Position numbers and translations under genes: made by a program. Shown here piece after piece: positions 33,929 to 42,842 of a stretch of 64,000 nt of DNA (positions within the stretch are counted from its first letter, which is position 1; each line of letters starts with the position of its first letter). Source of the DNA: Bacillota bacterium (lineage in GTDB: Bacteria; Bacillota; Clostridia; Oscillospirales; Ruminococcaceae); contig JAEWLW010000046.1 of NCBI GenBank assembly GCA_023457355.1, forward strand, positions 1 to 64,000, written 5' to 3'. Below the pieces are notes generated by a model. The model saw nothing but the letters and a program-made list of their open reading frames with translations, did not search any database and was not told the origin of the DNA.

Positions 33929-35309
33929 CTACACCCGTCCTTTTATGTGGCAGAGTTTTAAATACATCCATCAGCGAGCGGTGTTTTTCAAGCTTATCCA
34001 CAGACATGTTCAATAAGCGGTATCCGGTTGCGGAAATCTGTTCCCGAACGGATGCCGCCAAAGCTGAAAAAGCCGGAAGATAGAGCGGGGGGCAGAAAAG
34101 ATTGACCATAATATCTTTGCCGGCGGCAGCCAGCTCCGCTTCAAAACGGCCGATGCCATCGATATCGAAAACCATCAGCATATGAATACAGTTTTCCACA
34201 CGGTTCCCCCGAGCGTCGGTACTTTCGGCGTTAGGGTCGATCCAAATCTCTGCAAATGATCTCAGATCCTGCGCCTGCACCGGAACGATGTAATGTAGAA
34301 GTGGGGTAAAATTACAGGGGGAAGAAAGCAGACTGTAAATGATCTTTTCGATTTTTTCCCCGCCAATCATCGCCAGCTCACTGTTGTCATTTTGCTTGCC
34401 GATGATGTCGGCGATAATGTTCATAACCTTGGATGATTCCTGTGCCCGACTGTCTTGGTTGTATTCATGCAGCAAATCGGCCAGCCGCTGCTTTTGGGCG
34501 TCTCCATCCAGAATGGTGGACAGGCTGCCGACACATTCCTTTAAAAAGTGGGGATTATCATTAAAACGAGAAAGGTTATAGATAATCATGGGCACTATTT
34601 TTTGAAGTTTTGGTGAAAACAAAATACTGCTTTTAACTTCGCTTAGCAGATGAAGGGTCTCATCCTTCAGTGCGGAAAAACTGTTTTGTGCCTCCGGCTG
34701 CTTAAAACGTTCAGCCAGCCCGGTTAGTTTTTGCGAAAGAGAAGCGTTGCTTGTCATGTTCTCAGACAGAAAAGAGAGACCGTTCGAAATAGATTTTAAA
34801 ATTTTCTGTTGCGAAGATAAAGCATTGAGAGATTTCAAGAGATTGCAGATGCCATACCGCATTTCCGGTTTGGTGTTTTGCGTAAGCTGTTGCCGTAAAA
34901 AATCAAACAACTCGCCCTTAAAGGCGGTGGAGGCCTGCTCCTGTTTTAACAGCTCCCCGGCAATATCCTCAGGCGAAATCAGCATTTCATTAAAGAGCTG
35001 CTCAATTTCGGCGGTCAAAGCCTGATTGTTCACAGGAATCAGCTTAATTATTTCCTGAAGCATGTCGATGTTTTTTAAAAAGCTGACGGTGACCGAAGGA
35101 TCCTTTAAAAGGTTCATCAAAATGGCCGCACTGTTTTCGCGTTCGATCATGCCGTTATTTTGTTGCAAAATCTCACTTTGTTCGCCGGGTTTTATCACCT
35201 TGGTGATGTCCGAAAGCTGGAAGGGGACGGAAGGGTCGGCGACAGGCCGGTTAGCTGAAACAGCGGTACGGTCAATAATGGGTGTTGTAATTTTAAGAAT
35301 ATCTGCCAT
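33915..35309 (-). CDS. FliK-like/YlqG-type hypothetical protein
   Basis: 464 residues, mostly helical in the first 330. The C-terminal 110 (WIDPNAESTDARGNRVENCIHMLMVFDIDGIGRFEAELAAAGKDIMVNLFCP) resembles the FliK C-terminal Flg_hook fold seen in YlqG. It is translationally coupled to the FlhB-C homologue, as in Bacillus ylqG-ylqH. FliK and FlhB-C together form the substrate-specificity switch, so this pair may be a paralogous or ancient copy of it; the actual role is unknown. Confidence 0.68.
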   Translation of the reverse strand: MADILKITTPIIDRTAVSANRPVADPSVPFQLSDITKVIKPGEQSEILQQNNGMIERENSAAILMNLLKDPSVTVSFLKNIDMLQEIIKLIPVNNQALTAEIEQLFNEMLISPEDIAGELLKQEQASTAFKGELFDFLRQQLTQNTKPEMRYGICNLLKSLNALSSQQKILKSISNGLSFLSENMTSNASLSQKLTGLAERFKQPEAQNSFSALKDETLHLLSEVKSSILFSPKLQKIVPMIIYNLSRFNDNPHFLKECVGSLSTILDGDAQKQRLADLLHEYNQDSRAQESSKVMNIIADIIGKQNDNSELAMIGGEKIEKIIYSLLSSPCNFTPLLHYIVPVQAQDLRSFAEIWIDPNAESTDARGNRVENCIHMLMVFDIDGIGRFEAELAAAGKDIMVNLFCPPLYLPAFSALAASVREQISATGYRLLNMSVDKLEKHRSLMDVFKTLPHKRTGVDVKI

Positions 35310-35364
35310 TCAGTTTCACTTCCCCGGCAATAAAGTTACAAAAAACAGACCTGTTTGTTTAAAC

Positions 35365-35394
35365 ATTAGAATTCTGTTACCAAAAATAGGACAA
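35365..35394 (-). promoter_or_regulatory. Possible promoter of the ylqG-ylqH-like pair
   Basis: TTGTCC (35394-35389), 18 bases, TCTAAT (35370-35365) on the minus strand, 56 bases before the start. The rest of 35400-35600 is very AT-rich; a TATAAT at 35556-35561 upstream of cheA has no good -35. Confidence 0.38.
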
Positions 35395-35617
35395 TACACC
35401 ATAATAAAATTATTTTACACAATTATATCATACCGACGCCATAAAAAATATATAAATTTGCATTAAAATATCATAAAATATTGGTATTCGTTATCAATTA
35501 ATAAAAATTATAGAAAAAAGTCCAAAAGACAGTAGGAAATACGCAAAAAATATATTATAATGGTATGAAAGAAAACGTTGAAGCATACAAAAAATAATAT
35601 GTTAGCAGGTGAAGAAC

Positions 35618-37783
35618 ATGAGTGTTTTTGACGCGAGCATGCTCCCAATGGTGGATATGTTTTTATACGAGACAACCACACTTTTGGAACAGTTGGATGA
35701 AATATTGTTGCAGTCTGAGCAAAACCAGGAAATGACTGCCGAGGATATCAATGAGATTTTCCGCATTATGCACACCATCAAGGGCTCGGCTGCGATGATG
35801 GGCCTCCCTGCTTTTTCGAAGGTAGCACATCGCGTCGAGGATATGTTTTTTATTGTGCGCGAGGATCCGGATATTATGAAGAGTATCCTGAGCAGGCCTA
35901 TTTTTGATATTCTTTTCCAGTCATCCGATTTTTTCAAATCCGAGGTCGAGGGAATTCAAAACAATATCGAGGCGTATGCTCCGACAAATCCTTCGGAACT
36001 GCTTGATACGATCATGACCATCATTCCGCAGCTTAAGGGGGAGGCACCCGTTCAGGCCGCGCCTGATACGCCGGCTCAGCCGGTGTTGGAGCAGGCTGCT
36101 GCCGCACAACCGGCTGCACAACCGCCAAAGATGGCTGAGAAGGTATTGCCCCGGCAGGAAAACCACGTCCCGGCAGCAATATCCGGCGGGGAATATAAGA
36201 TCAGAATTTTCTTTGAAGACGGCTGCCAGATGGAAAATATCCGTGCGTTTATGCTCATTACACAGCTCAAAGGCTATTGTGAGGATATCACCAGTGTGCC
36301 TGCGAACCCCGAGACCAATTCCGACTATGCGGCAGAAATTATTAAAAGCGGCCTGTTGCTGAAAATTAGAACCTCGCTGCCGATAGAGAATATTTATTCG
36401 GTTATTGAGAGCTCGGTCAACATAAAATCGTATGAGAATGTCAGTGCGCAAAATGCCCCGGTTTCAGCTGTGGTTACGGCTGCCGCCGAGGAGCATCAGA
36501 ATGTATCGGCGTCTTCCGGCACGGCTGGTGTGGCTGAGGGACAAACCAAAGATGGCGCCCCCGCTGGTGAGACGGCGCAAAAGGCTGTTGCGCCTTCCGG
36601 TGCCGGCAAGCAAAGCATGATCAGCGTCAATCAAACCAAACTTAACCAGCTGATGGATATTATGGGTGAGATCGTAATTGCCGAATCGATGGTTGCCAAT
36701 AGTCCGGAGCTCAAGAATTTACAGCTTGACAACTTCAGCAAATCCACCCGGCAGCTGCGCAAGCTGACCGATCAGCTTCAGGATATTGTTATGTCCATCC
36801 GCATGGTGCCGCTGACCGGCGTCTTTCAGAAAATGAACCTTATTGTGCGCGATATGAACCGCAAGCTGGGCAAGGAGGTTGCGCTTAAAACTTTCGGTGG
36901 CGAAACCGAAATTGATAAAACAATCAATGACGTTTTAGCCGACCCCTTTATGCATATGATCCGCAATGCGATGGATCACGCCATTGAAACGCCCGAGGAG
37001 CGCGTGAAGCTAGGCAAGCCGGAGCTGGGCACCATTACATTGGGTGCACAGAATATCGGTGGCGAAATTGTAATCACCATAGCCGATGACGGCCGCGGGC
37101 TGGACCGTGACAAGCTCCTGGCAAAAGCAAAAAAGAACGACATGCTCACTAAACCGGAGGCGGAATATTCAGACAAAGAAGCATATCAACTTATCATGAT
37201 GCCCGGTTTCTCGACCAACGAGGTCGTCACCGAATTTTCGGGGCGCGGCGTGGGGATGGATGTCGTACGTCAGAATCTTGAAAAAGTTAACGGCAGCATT
37301 TCGGTTGAATCTCAAATGGGGGAGGGCACCACCTTCACCATTAAAATTCCGCTGACACTCGCCATTGTGGACGGTATGGAAGTGGCGGTCAGCGACGGTA
37401 TCTATATTATTCCAATTACATCCATTCGGCAGACCTTTAAGCTTGGCGATGGCGTACAGGTTCTCAAGGATACGGAAGGTTCCGAAATGGTGATGCTCAG
37501 AGGTATTTGTTTCCCTGTTATTCGTTTACATAGAACATTTAACGCCGAGAACGCGAAGACCGACTTAACGGACGGCATCTTTATTCTGATTGAAAACGAC
37601 CGCAAATCGGCGTGCCTGTTTGTGGATGAGCTTTTGGGCGAGCAACAGGTTGTAGTCAAGCCTTTTCCGGCGTATTTAAGCAAATACAGCATCAAGGGCA
37701 ACGGACTGGCGGGCTGCACCATCATGGGCGACGGCAGCATAAGCCTGATTCTCGACGCCAACAATCTGCTTAATAATTTTTAG
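35618..37783 (+). CDS. cheA: Chemotaxis histidine kinase CheA
   Basis: The 721-residue kinase phosphorylates CheY and CheB under receptor control. Domains in order: P1 HPt (phosphorylated His52 in IMHTIKGSAAMM), a second region with a P2-like fold (about 200-285), P3 dimerisation (about 335-400), P4 ATPase (about 400-585, with HMIRNAMDHAIETPEER, ADDGRGLD, GFSTNEVVTEFSGRGVGMDVV) and P5 CheW-like (about 590-720). ATG 35618 is preferred to GTG 35609 because AGGTGA lies before it. First of cheA-W-R-B. Confidence 0.97.
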   Translation: MSVFDASMLPMVDMFLYETTTLLEQLDEILLQSEQNQEMTAEDINEIFRIMHTIKGSAAMMGLPAFSKVAHRVEDMFFIVREDPDIMKSILSRPIFDILFQSSDFFKSEVEGIQNNIEAYAPTNPSELLDTIMTIIPQLKGEAPVQAAPDTPAQPVLEQAAAAQPAAQPPKMAEKVLPRQENHVPAAISGGEYKIRIFFEDGCQMENIRAFMLITQLKGYCEDITSVPANPETNSDYAAEIIKSGLLLKIRTSLPIENIYSVIESSVNIKSYENVSAQNAPVSAVVTAAAEEHQNVSASSGTAGVAEGQTKDGAPAGETAQKAVAPSGAGKQSMISVNQTKLNQLMDIMGEIVIAESMVANSPELKNLQLDNFSKSTRQLRKLTDQLQDIVMSIRMVPLTGVFQKMNLIVRDMNRKLGKEVALKTFGGETEIDKTINDVLADPFMHMIRNAMDHAIETPEERVKLGKPELGTITLGAQNIGGEIVITIADDGRGLDRDKLLAKAKKNDMLTKPEAEYSDKEAYQLIMMPGFSTNEVVTEFSGRGVGMDVVRQNLEKVNGSISVESQMGEGTTFTIKIPLTLAIVDGMEVAVSDGIYIIPITSIRQTFKLGDGVQVLKDTEGSEMVMLRGICFPVIRLHRTFNAENAKTDLTDGIFILIENDRKSACLFVDELLGEQQVVVKPFPAYLSKYSIKGNGLAGCTIMGDGSISLILDANNLLNNF

Positions 37784-37794
37784 GAGGTGCCAAC

Positions 37795-38292
37795 ATGGCT
37801 GAAGTAGCGGTCAACAGTGTTGTCAAAACGGTCGAAAGTGCTGTCTTTGCGGGCAAGTATCTGACGTTTTATATTGGAGAAACCATTTACGGCGTTGCGC
37901 TGGAAAATGTCCTTGAAATCATCGGCAATCAGGAAGCCACAAGAGTGCCCGGTATCCCGCTGTTTGTCAAGGGTATTATCAATCTGCGCGGTCGCATCGT
38001 TCCTGTTATTGATGCACGCCTGAAAATTGGCGCGGAAGAGATTGAATATGATGAGCGCACCTGCATTATCGTGATCACCTGGAAAGAATCGCTCGTCGGA
38101 TTGATTGTTGACCGGGTTGCCGAGGTTAACGATTTTAAAAATGATCAGATTGCATCAATCCCCGACTTTTCCAGCGTGAATACAAACAAATTTCTTTCGT
38201 CAATCTGCAAAGTGGGCGAACGTTTGGTTTTAATTCTTGACTGTGACAAATTTTTGGCCGACGATACCTGCGGCGCTTCCAAACCACTGTAA
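37795..38292 (+). CDS. cheW: Chemotaxis coupling protein CheW
   Basis: CheW links chemoreceptors to the CheA P5 domain. The 165-residue SH3-pair fold shows ALENVLEIIGNQEATRVPGIPLFVKGIINLRGRIVPVIDARLKIG (about 38-82), the diagnostic CheW signature. A perfect GGAGGTG site lies before ATG, 11 bases after cheA. The N-terminus is about 15 residues longer than typical. Confidence 0.96.
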   Translation: MAEVAVNSVVKTVESAVFAGKYLTFYIGETIYGVALENVLEIIGNQEATRVPGIPLFVKGIINLRGRIVPVIDARLKIGAEEIEYDERTCIIVITWKESLVGLIVDRVAEVNDFKNDQIASIPDFSSVNTNKFLSSICKVGERLVLILDCDKFLADDTCGASKPL

Positions 38293-39143
38293 TGAAGCCG
38301 TTAAACGAAGGGATTATTTCGCCGATGCTTAAGCTGACTGATCAGGAATTTAACGAACTTAAAACATTTGTACATAAAAACTATGGAATTGATCTCTCAA
38401 AAAAGCGTGTACTGATTGAAGGGCGCATGTCCAATACCCTTATGGCCCATGGCTTTAAGACCTTTAGCGCCTATATGGATTTTTTGTTTGCCGATAAAAG
38501 CGGCAATGAAATGACGAAGATGCTCAACAAGCTCACCACCAATTACACTTATTTCATGCGCGAAAATGAGCATTTTGATTTTCTGGTACAGAAGGTACTG
38601 CCCTTTTTTGAACGTACCCGTACCAGTAAGACCCTGTATCTTTGGAGCGCCGGGTGTTCCTCAGGCCAGGAGCCCTATTCGATGGCAATGGCTATCAGCG
38701 AATATTTTGGGCCAAGAAAAGGGCAGTGGAACACGACTATTTTGGCCAGCGACCTTTCGGTCAACGTGCTGGAAAAGGCGTCGAAAGGCATCTATACCCG
38801 TGAAGAAATAAAGGATATTCCATCGGCGTGGCGTACAAAGTACCTGGTTGACCTCAAGGATGGAAATTATCAGGTTAGCGAGCAGATTCGCAAAGAGGTG
38901 ATATTCCGCAGAATTAATCTCATGGATCCGTTCCAGTTCAAAAATAAATTCGACCTGGTTTTCTGCCGTAATGTGATGATCTATTTTGACGCGCCGACAA
39001 AGGAGCGCTTGGTTAATAAATATTATGACTGGACGGCGGACACAGGGTTCCTGTTTATAGGCCACTCTGAAAGCATCAACAGAGAAGCAAGCCGATACAC
39101 CTACATCCAACCGGCAATCTATCAGAAACGAGGGACTAAATAG
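38292..39143 (+). CDS. cheR: Chemoreceptor glutamate methyltransferase CheR
   Basis: CheR methylates receptor glutamates with S-adenosylmethionine. The 283-residue protein has the helical N-domain (LTDQEFNELKTFVHKNYGIDLSKKRVLIEGRM, about 12-43) and the methyltransferase domain with LWSAGCSSGQEPYSMAM (SAM-binding glycine region near 118-134), ASDLSVNVLEKASKGIY and FDLVFCRNVMIYFD. It overlaps the cheW stop as TAATG; ATG 38325 is a possible alternative start. Confidence 0.95.
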   Translation: MKPLNEGIISPMLKLTDQEFNELKTFVHKNYGIDLSKKRVLIEGRMSNTLMAHGFKTFSAYMDFLFADKSGNEMTKMLNKLTTNYTYFMRENEHFDFLVQKVLPFFERTRTSKTLYLWSAGCSSGQEPYSMAMAISEYFGPRKGQWNTTILASDLSVNVLEKASKGIYTREEIKDIPSAWRTKYLVDLKDGNYQVSEQIRKEVIFRRINLMDPFQFKNKFDLVFCRNVMIYFDAPTKERLVNKYYDWTADTGFLFIGHSESINREASRYTYIQPAIYQKRGTK

Positions 39144-40192
39144 TGTTGGTAAAGAAAAAGAGTCGGGTTTTAATTGTTGATGATTCTATCCTTTTTCGCA
39201 CCACGCTTTCAAAAAGGCTGGAGGAGGACCCGTTCTTTGAAGTGATAGGAACCGCCTCCGATGCGCTGGAAGCAATGGAAAAAATTAAAGAGCTTCAGCC
39301 GGATGTTGTTACGCTGGATGTTGAAATGCCTAAAATGAGCGGCATTGAATTTTTAAAAAAGCTGATGCCGCTCTATCCCACACCGGTTGTTGTCGTAAGC
39401 TCCGCCCCTATCACAACGCTTAATGCACTGGACGCCGGCGCGGTGGATTTTGTCAAAAAGCCGGTTGTCAATTCTCCGAATGACCTGACCCAGTTCATCC
39501 GTGAACTGGTTGTCAAGCTTAAAATAGCTTCGGTCGCAAGGGTAGGGCAAAAAAAGGCTTTAGCCGCTAAGCCCTCTTCAAAGCTGGCCGTGCATCCTGC
39601 CTTGACCAGGACCATCGACAATATGGTGATCGCCATCGGTGCTTCAACCGGCGGAACAGAGGCGATCTTGGCGGTGGTGAAGGATCTTCCACCGACAACG
39701 CCGGGCATAGTCGTGGTTCAGCATATGCCGCCTGTTTTCACCCGAATGTATGCTGAGCGCCTGAACAATATCTGCAGGATGACCGTTAAAGAAGCCGAAC
39801 ACGGCGACAGAGTGGAGCCCGGTAAAATTATTATAGGTGCGGGTGAATTTCACCTGCAGCTGGCCAAGGACGCACAGGGCTATTATGTTAAAAGCCAGCG
39901 GGGCGAAAAGGTCAGTGGCCATTGCCCTTCGGTGGATGTTTTGTTCTCATCAGTGGCCCAGACCGCGAAAGAGCGGTCGGTGGGTATTATTCTCACTGGC
40001 ATGGGGGCGGATGGCGCCAAGGGGCTATTGCAAATGAAAAAGACCGGTGCTTATACAATTGGGCAGGACAGGGAGAGTTGCATTGTCTATGGCATGCCCA
40101 TGGTGGCATTTAACATTGGCGGTGTAAAAAAACAATTGCCGCTTGACCAGATAGGCGACGAAATATTACGGCATTTGAATGCTATTCAATAA
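39143..40192 (+). CDS. cheB: Chemoreceptor methylesterase/deamidase CheB
   Basis: CheB removes methyl groups from receptors when phosphorylated. The 349-residue protein has a receiver domain (phospho-acceptor Asp59 in TLDVEMP; DD at 13-14) and a C-terminal methylesterase with the Ser168 (GASTGGTEAI), His194 (VVQHMPP) and Asp (GMGADGAKG, near 290) triad. The start is GTG 39143, coupled to the cheR stop, with GAGGGA 8 bases upstream. Confidence 0.96.
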   Translation: MLVKKKSRVLIVDDSILFRTTLSKRLEEDPFFEVIGTASDALEAMEKIKELQPDVVTLDVEMPKMSGIEFLKKLMPLYPTPVVVVSSAPITTLNALDAGAVDFVKKPVVNSPNDLTQFIRELVVKLKIASVARVGQKKALAAKPSSKLAVHPALTRTIDNMVIAIGASTGGTEAILAVVKDLPPTTPGIVVVQHMPPVFTRMYAERLNNICRMTVKEAEHGDRVEPGKIIIGAGEFHLQLAKDAQGYYVKSQRGEKVSGHCPSVDVLFSSVAQTAKERSVGIILTGMGADGAKGLLQMKKTGAYTIGQDRESCIVYGMPMVAFNIGGVKKQLPLDQIGDEILRHLNAIQ

Positions 40193-40208
40193 GCGAAACA
40201 GCACATAG

Positions 40209-40266
40209 AGTCAAATAATTCAGGTATAGGCACAGTCTTTGTGGCCTATACCTGAATTATTTGACT
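40209..40266. repeat. Perfect 23-bp inverted repeat after cheB
   Basis: Arms 40209-40231 and 40244-40266 are exact reverse complements with a 12-base centre that itself contains CACA/TGTG. No U-tract follows on either strand, so it is not a standard intrinsic terminator. It may cap the cheAWRB mRNA or be a protein-binding palindrome. Confidence 0.75.
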
Positions 40267-40269
40267 ATA

Positions 40270-40299
40270 TAAAAAGAGACTTGAATGATCAAGTCTCTT
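40270..40299 (-). terminator. Terminator of the early flagellar operon, behind repeat copy 2
   Basis: AAGAGACTTGA/TCAAGTCTCTT perfect 11-bp stem (40274-40284 with 40289-40299) followed on the minus strand by TTTTT. It is 368 bases beyond the fapA stop because repeat copy 2 lies between. It could also act on cheB transcripts. Confidence 0.8.
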
Positions 40300-40641
40300 C
40301 AGGCTGTCGATAAAGTCATTGTTTTAGCGATATGCACAAATTGGATGCCGCCTAAGCGGTATTGGCAAACCCCTTGCGGGGATTCTCCACACAAAAACAG
40401 TCCGGAGGACTGTTTTTGTAGCCCCTCCTGCGCATATATGACGATACAATACGGTTTGGGACGCCGTCCGGACCGCTCGCATATAGGTGCGCTCACGGGC
40501 AGCTTGGCCCGCTTATTACAGCGGGCGGCATGGATGCCCGCTGTGGCGCCACCAAGACCCTTCAAGCTTTTTCAAAAGCTTGACCAAAACTTTTAATTTT
40601 GCAACATTTTCTAAAATGTTCGTTTTTCGATAAGCTGAAAG
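40300..40641 (-). repeat. Interspersed MITE-like repeat, copy 2
   Basis: About 342 bp between the fapA stop and its terminator. Reading the minus strand it starts TCAGCTTATCGA, carries the exact 31-bp block shared with copy 1 (40600-40630), the AAGCTTTT hairpin (40563-40581), the perfect hairpin AAAACAGTCC/GGACTGTTTT (40393-40415) and ends ACTTTATCGACAGCCTGA. The two ends are inverted relatives of each other (TCAGCTTATCGA versus TCAGGCTGTCGA). Relative to copy 1 it has an extra GC-rich hairpin segment (about 40440-40555). No credible ORF. Confidence 0.75.
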
Positions 40642-40666
40642 AGAGCAACTTTACAGAGAAGGAAAG

Positions 40667-42310
40667 CTATTTTGCGCCCAAAACAACCTCGCCTTCGCTG
40701 TTCTGATAAAAGCGACACATATTGGCGATGTTGGTCAAACGGTAGGACGCGCTACCGATTGTAATGCGCAGCGGCGGGTAAGCCGTTGTGCAGGTTAATG
40801 TACAAGTAAGCGGCTGGGATTGCTGATCGGAATATTTTGAAATTTTCTTTTCCAACCGATTTTTCTTGAAGAGAACAAGGTTTAACTTTCCTCTATATTG
40901 CGCCAACAGTTTTTGGCGCTCTTGATCAGACAGGTTTTGAGATTGTTCTAAAAACAGAATATCGCTGTTGAGCGACTGGAATTCCGACAGAACAGCCTTA
41001 TGCTGCTGGCGGATTTGCAGGCGCTCTCTGAGCATATTCGGGGTAACGCCAAGCACAATGTTGATGGGTGTATAGGACCGCGAGCCAACAATTTTAGCCT
41101 CTACAGAACCGAAGACCGTGATGCTACCGCCTACCAATGTTCCACGGCCTGTCAGGGTAAGCCCGCCGTCTGCTTCAACCGTTGAGTTGATGACCGACTC
41201 AGATTTGATGTCGCCACCGGCCCGAACAGTACAATTCTCAATAAATTTTGCGGTAATATTCTTTTGCGCCTCCAAAATCCCTTTGCTCATGCCGTTGATG
41301 CCCTTTTGGAGAATGATATTGCCGCCGGCATAAATAGAGGCACCTTCCACAATGCCATAGACTGTTACATCGCCATTGGTCCGGATGGAATAGCCTTCAC
41401 AGACATCACCGCTGACAATAACATTACCGGTAAAATTAATATTGCCGACCGAATTGTTAACATTTCCGTTGACCCTGAAGGTATGCTCAACACAGAAACG
41501 CTTATCTTTATAAACGAGATTTCCGTCAATGGCGGCAACAAGCTGGCTCATATGTTCGTCAATCGTAACTAAGTCAACATTTTCACCACGCGGAATAGCC
41601 GGAGATTTTGCTATGCGTGGCCGCAGGGGTTTATTGTAGACGCTGGTGCCAATCGTGCCTTGCACGGGATTGATAATCTCGCAGATTACCGTGCCCTTTG
41701 ACACATTATTGACAATATGCATATTTTTAAAATCAATACTGCCGTCAGGGCGCTGATCAAAACGGGGTTTATTGGTACGGTCCAAAAGTTCCCGAACATA
41801 ACCGTCCGTACCTTCAATGGCGGGAATACCCTGTGCGATAACCACGGGCGTGTTATATAACAAGGACTCAGAACCTGTTTCAAAGAAGCTTTTTAGCGCC
41901 GCTTCATCTAAACCAAAAGTTATATGGCAATCATTCAAGACTCGGCGTAGAATCTCTAATGTACAGGTTTCCGGCTTGCCTTCCACTGGCGGACGCAAAA
42001 GCAAGCGCGCTTTTGTGGTCGCTTTATTAACCTGTACCTCCAAGCGGGAATGCGCATCCCATGATAATGGTGGGACCATAAGACGAACCCAATTGTCGGA
42101 TTCATTCTCAGGCGCTGCAGATGACGCTTCAGCCGGCGGTTCTGTTTGCGCTGAAACACTTTGATCCGATACTTCATCTTCAGTCGGAGATCCGGATGAT
42201 GTTGTATCAAAATTTTGCAATGAAATGCCAAGGTCTATCGGCTCATTCTTTTGCTTTGACTGCAGTAGCCGAAACAACAAACTGCCCTTATTTTCATCCG
42301 CTTGTTTCAT
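40667..42310 (-). CDS. FapA/DUF342 polymer-forming protein
   Basis: 547 residues. An acidic N-terminus (about 30-75) precedes an N-terminal DUF342 domain (about 75-245), then a right-handed beta-helix (about 250-420) of short repeats such as GNINFTGNVIVSGDVCEGYSIRTNGDVTVYGIVEGASIYAGGNIIL, and a C-terminal coiled coil (about 430-500). FapA-family proteins are common at the ends of clostridial flagellar/chemotaxis operons and near sporulation genes; their role is not established. AGGGGGG lies 6 bases before ATG. Last gene of the operon. Confidence 0.88.
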   Translation of the reverse strand: MKQADENKGSLLFRLLQSKQKNEPIDLGISLQNFDTTSSGSPTEDEVSDQSVSAQTEPPAEASSAAPENESDNWVRLMVPPLSWDAHSRLEVQVNKATTKARLLLRPPVEGKPETCTLEILRRVLNDCHITFGLDEAALKSFFETGSESLLYNTPVVIAQGIPAIEGTDGYVRELLDRTNKPRFDQRPDGSIDFKNMHIVNNVSKGTVICEIINPVQGTIGTSVYNKPLRPRIAKSPAIPRGENVDLVTIDEHMSQLVAAIDGNLVYKDKRFCVEHTFRVNGNVNNSVGNINFTGNVIVSGDVCEGYSIRTNGDVTVYGIVEGASIYAGGNIILQKGINGMSKGILEAQKNITAKFIENCTVRAGGDIKSESVINSTVEADGGLTLTGRGTLVGGSITVFGSVEAKIVGSRSYTPINIVLGVTPNMLRERLQIRQQHKAVLSEFQSLNSDILFLEQSQNLSDQERQKLLAQYRGKLNLVLFKKNRLEKKISKYSDQQSQPLTCTLTCTTAYPPLRITIGSASYRLTNIANMCRFYQNSEGEVVLGAK

Positions 42311-42353
42311 GATAGCCCCCCTCTTTTATAGGGATAATTTGAAAAGGAAACGT

Positions 42354-42842
42354 TTAAAACCGCCATTCGCCTTTAAGTGCCGATTTTATGAGCATAATGC
42401 CGGTGCCTGCGTCAAAATAACAAGTGCGGCCATAGTCTTTTCCGGTGTCTTCCGCAACGATAGGAATGCGAAACTTTGCCAATCCGGCTTTGACGGCCTG
42501 TGTATTGCGGCGGCCAATGTTCCCCAGGGGGGAGTTGGTCGTTTCAGCAAACATTTGAGCACCGCCGGCAATTTTAGCCGTCAATACTGCCGCGCGTGCA
42601 CCCTGAAATTGCATCGCTTTAAGCAGCTCAAGCAAAGCAGTATCTGCAAATTTAAGGGGTTGGCTGCTGCCGGAAGAAAGCTGCTTGCTGTCGGGAAGCA
42701 TAATATGTGCCATACCAGCAATTTTTCGTTCGGCGTCGTGCAGGCAAATTGCCACGCAGGAACCAAGTGCAAAGGTGACCAGCTCATCTTCGCCCTTTAC
42801 GATGTTCATATCGGCAATGCCAACCTTAACTGTGTTCTTCAT
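42354..42842 (-). CDS. cheD: Chemoreceptor glutamine deamidase CheD
   Basis: CheD deamidates receptor glutamines and binds CheC. The 162-residue protein has the active-site set: Thr23, Cys29 (VTFALGSCVAICLHD) and His46 (GMAHIMLP), and the C-terminal NIGRRNTQAVKAGL. Start overlaps the cheC stop (ATGA-type coupling), consistent with complex formation. Confidence 0.96.
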   Translation of the reverse strand: MKNTVKVGIADMNIVKGEDELVTFALGSCVAICLHDAERKIAGMAHIMLPDSKQLSSGSSQPLKFADTALLELLKAMQFQGARAAVLTAKIAGGAQMFAETTNSPLGNIGRRNTQAVKAGLAKFRIPIVAEDTGKDYGRTCYFDAGTGIMLIKSALKGEWRF

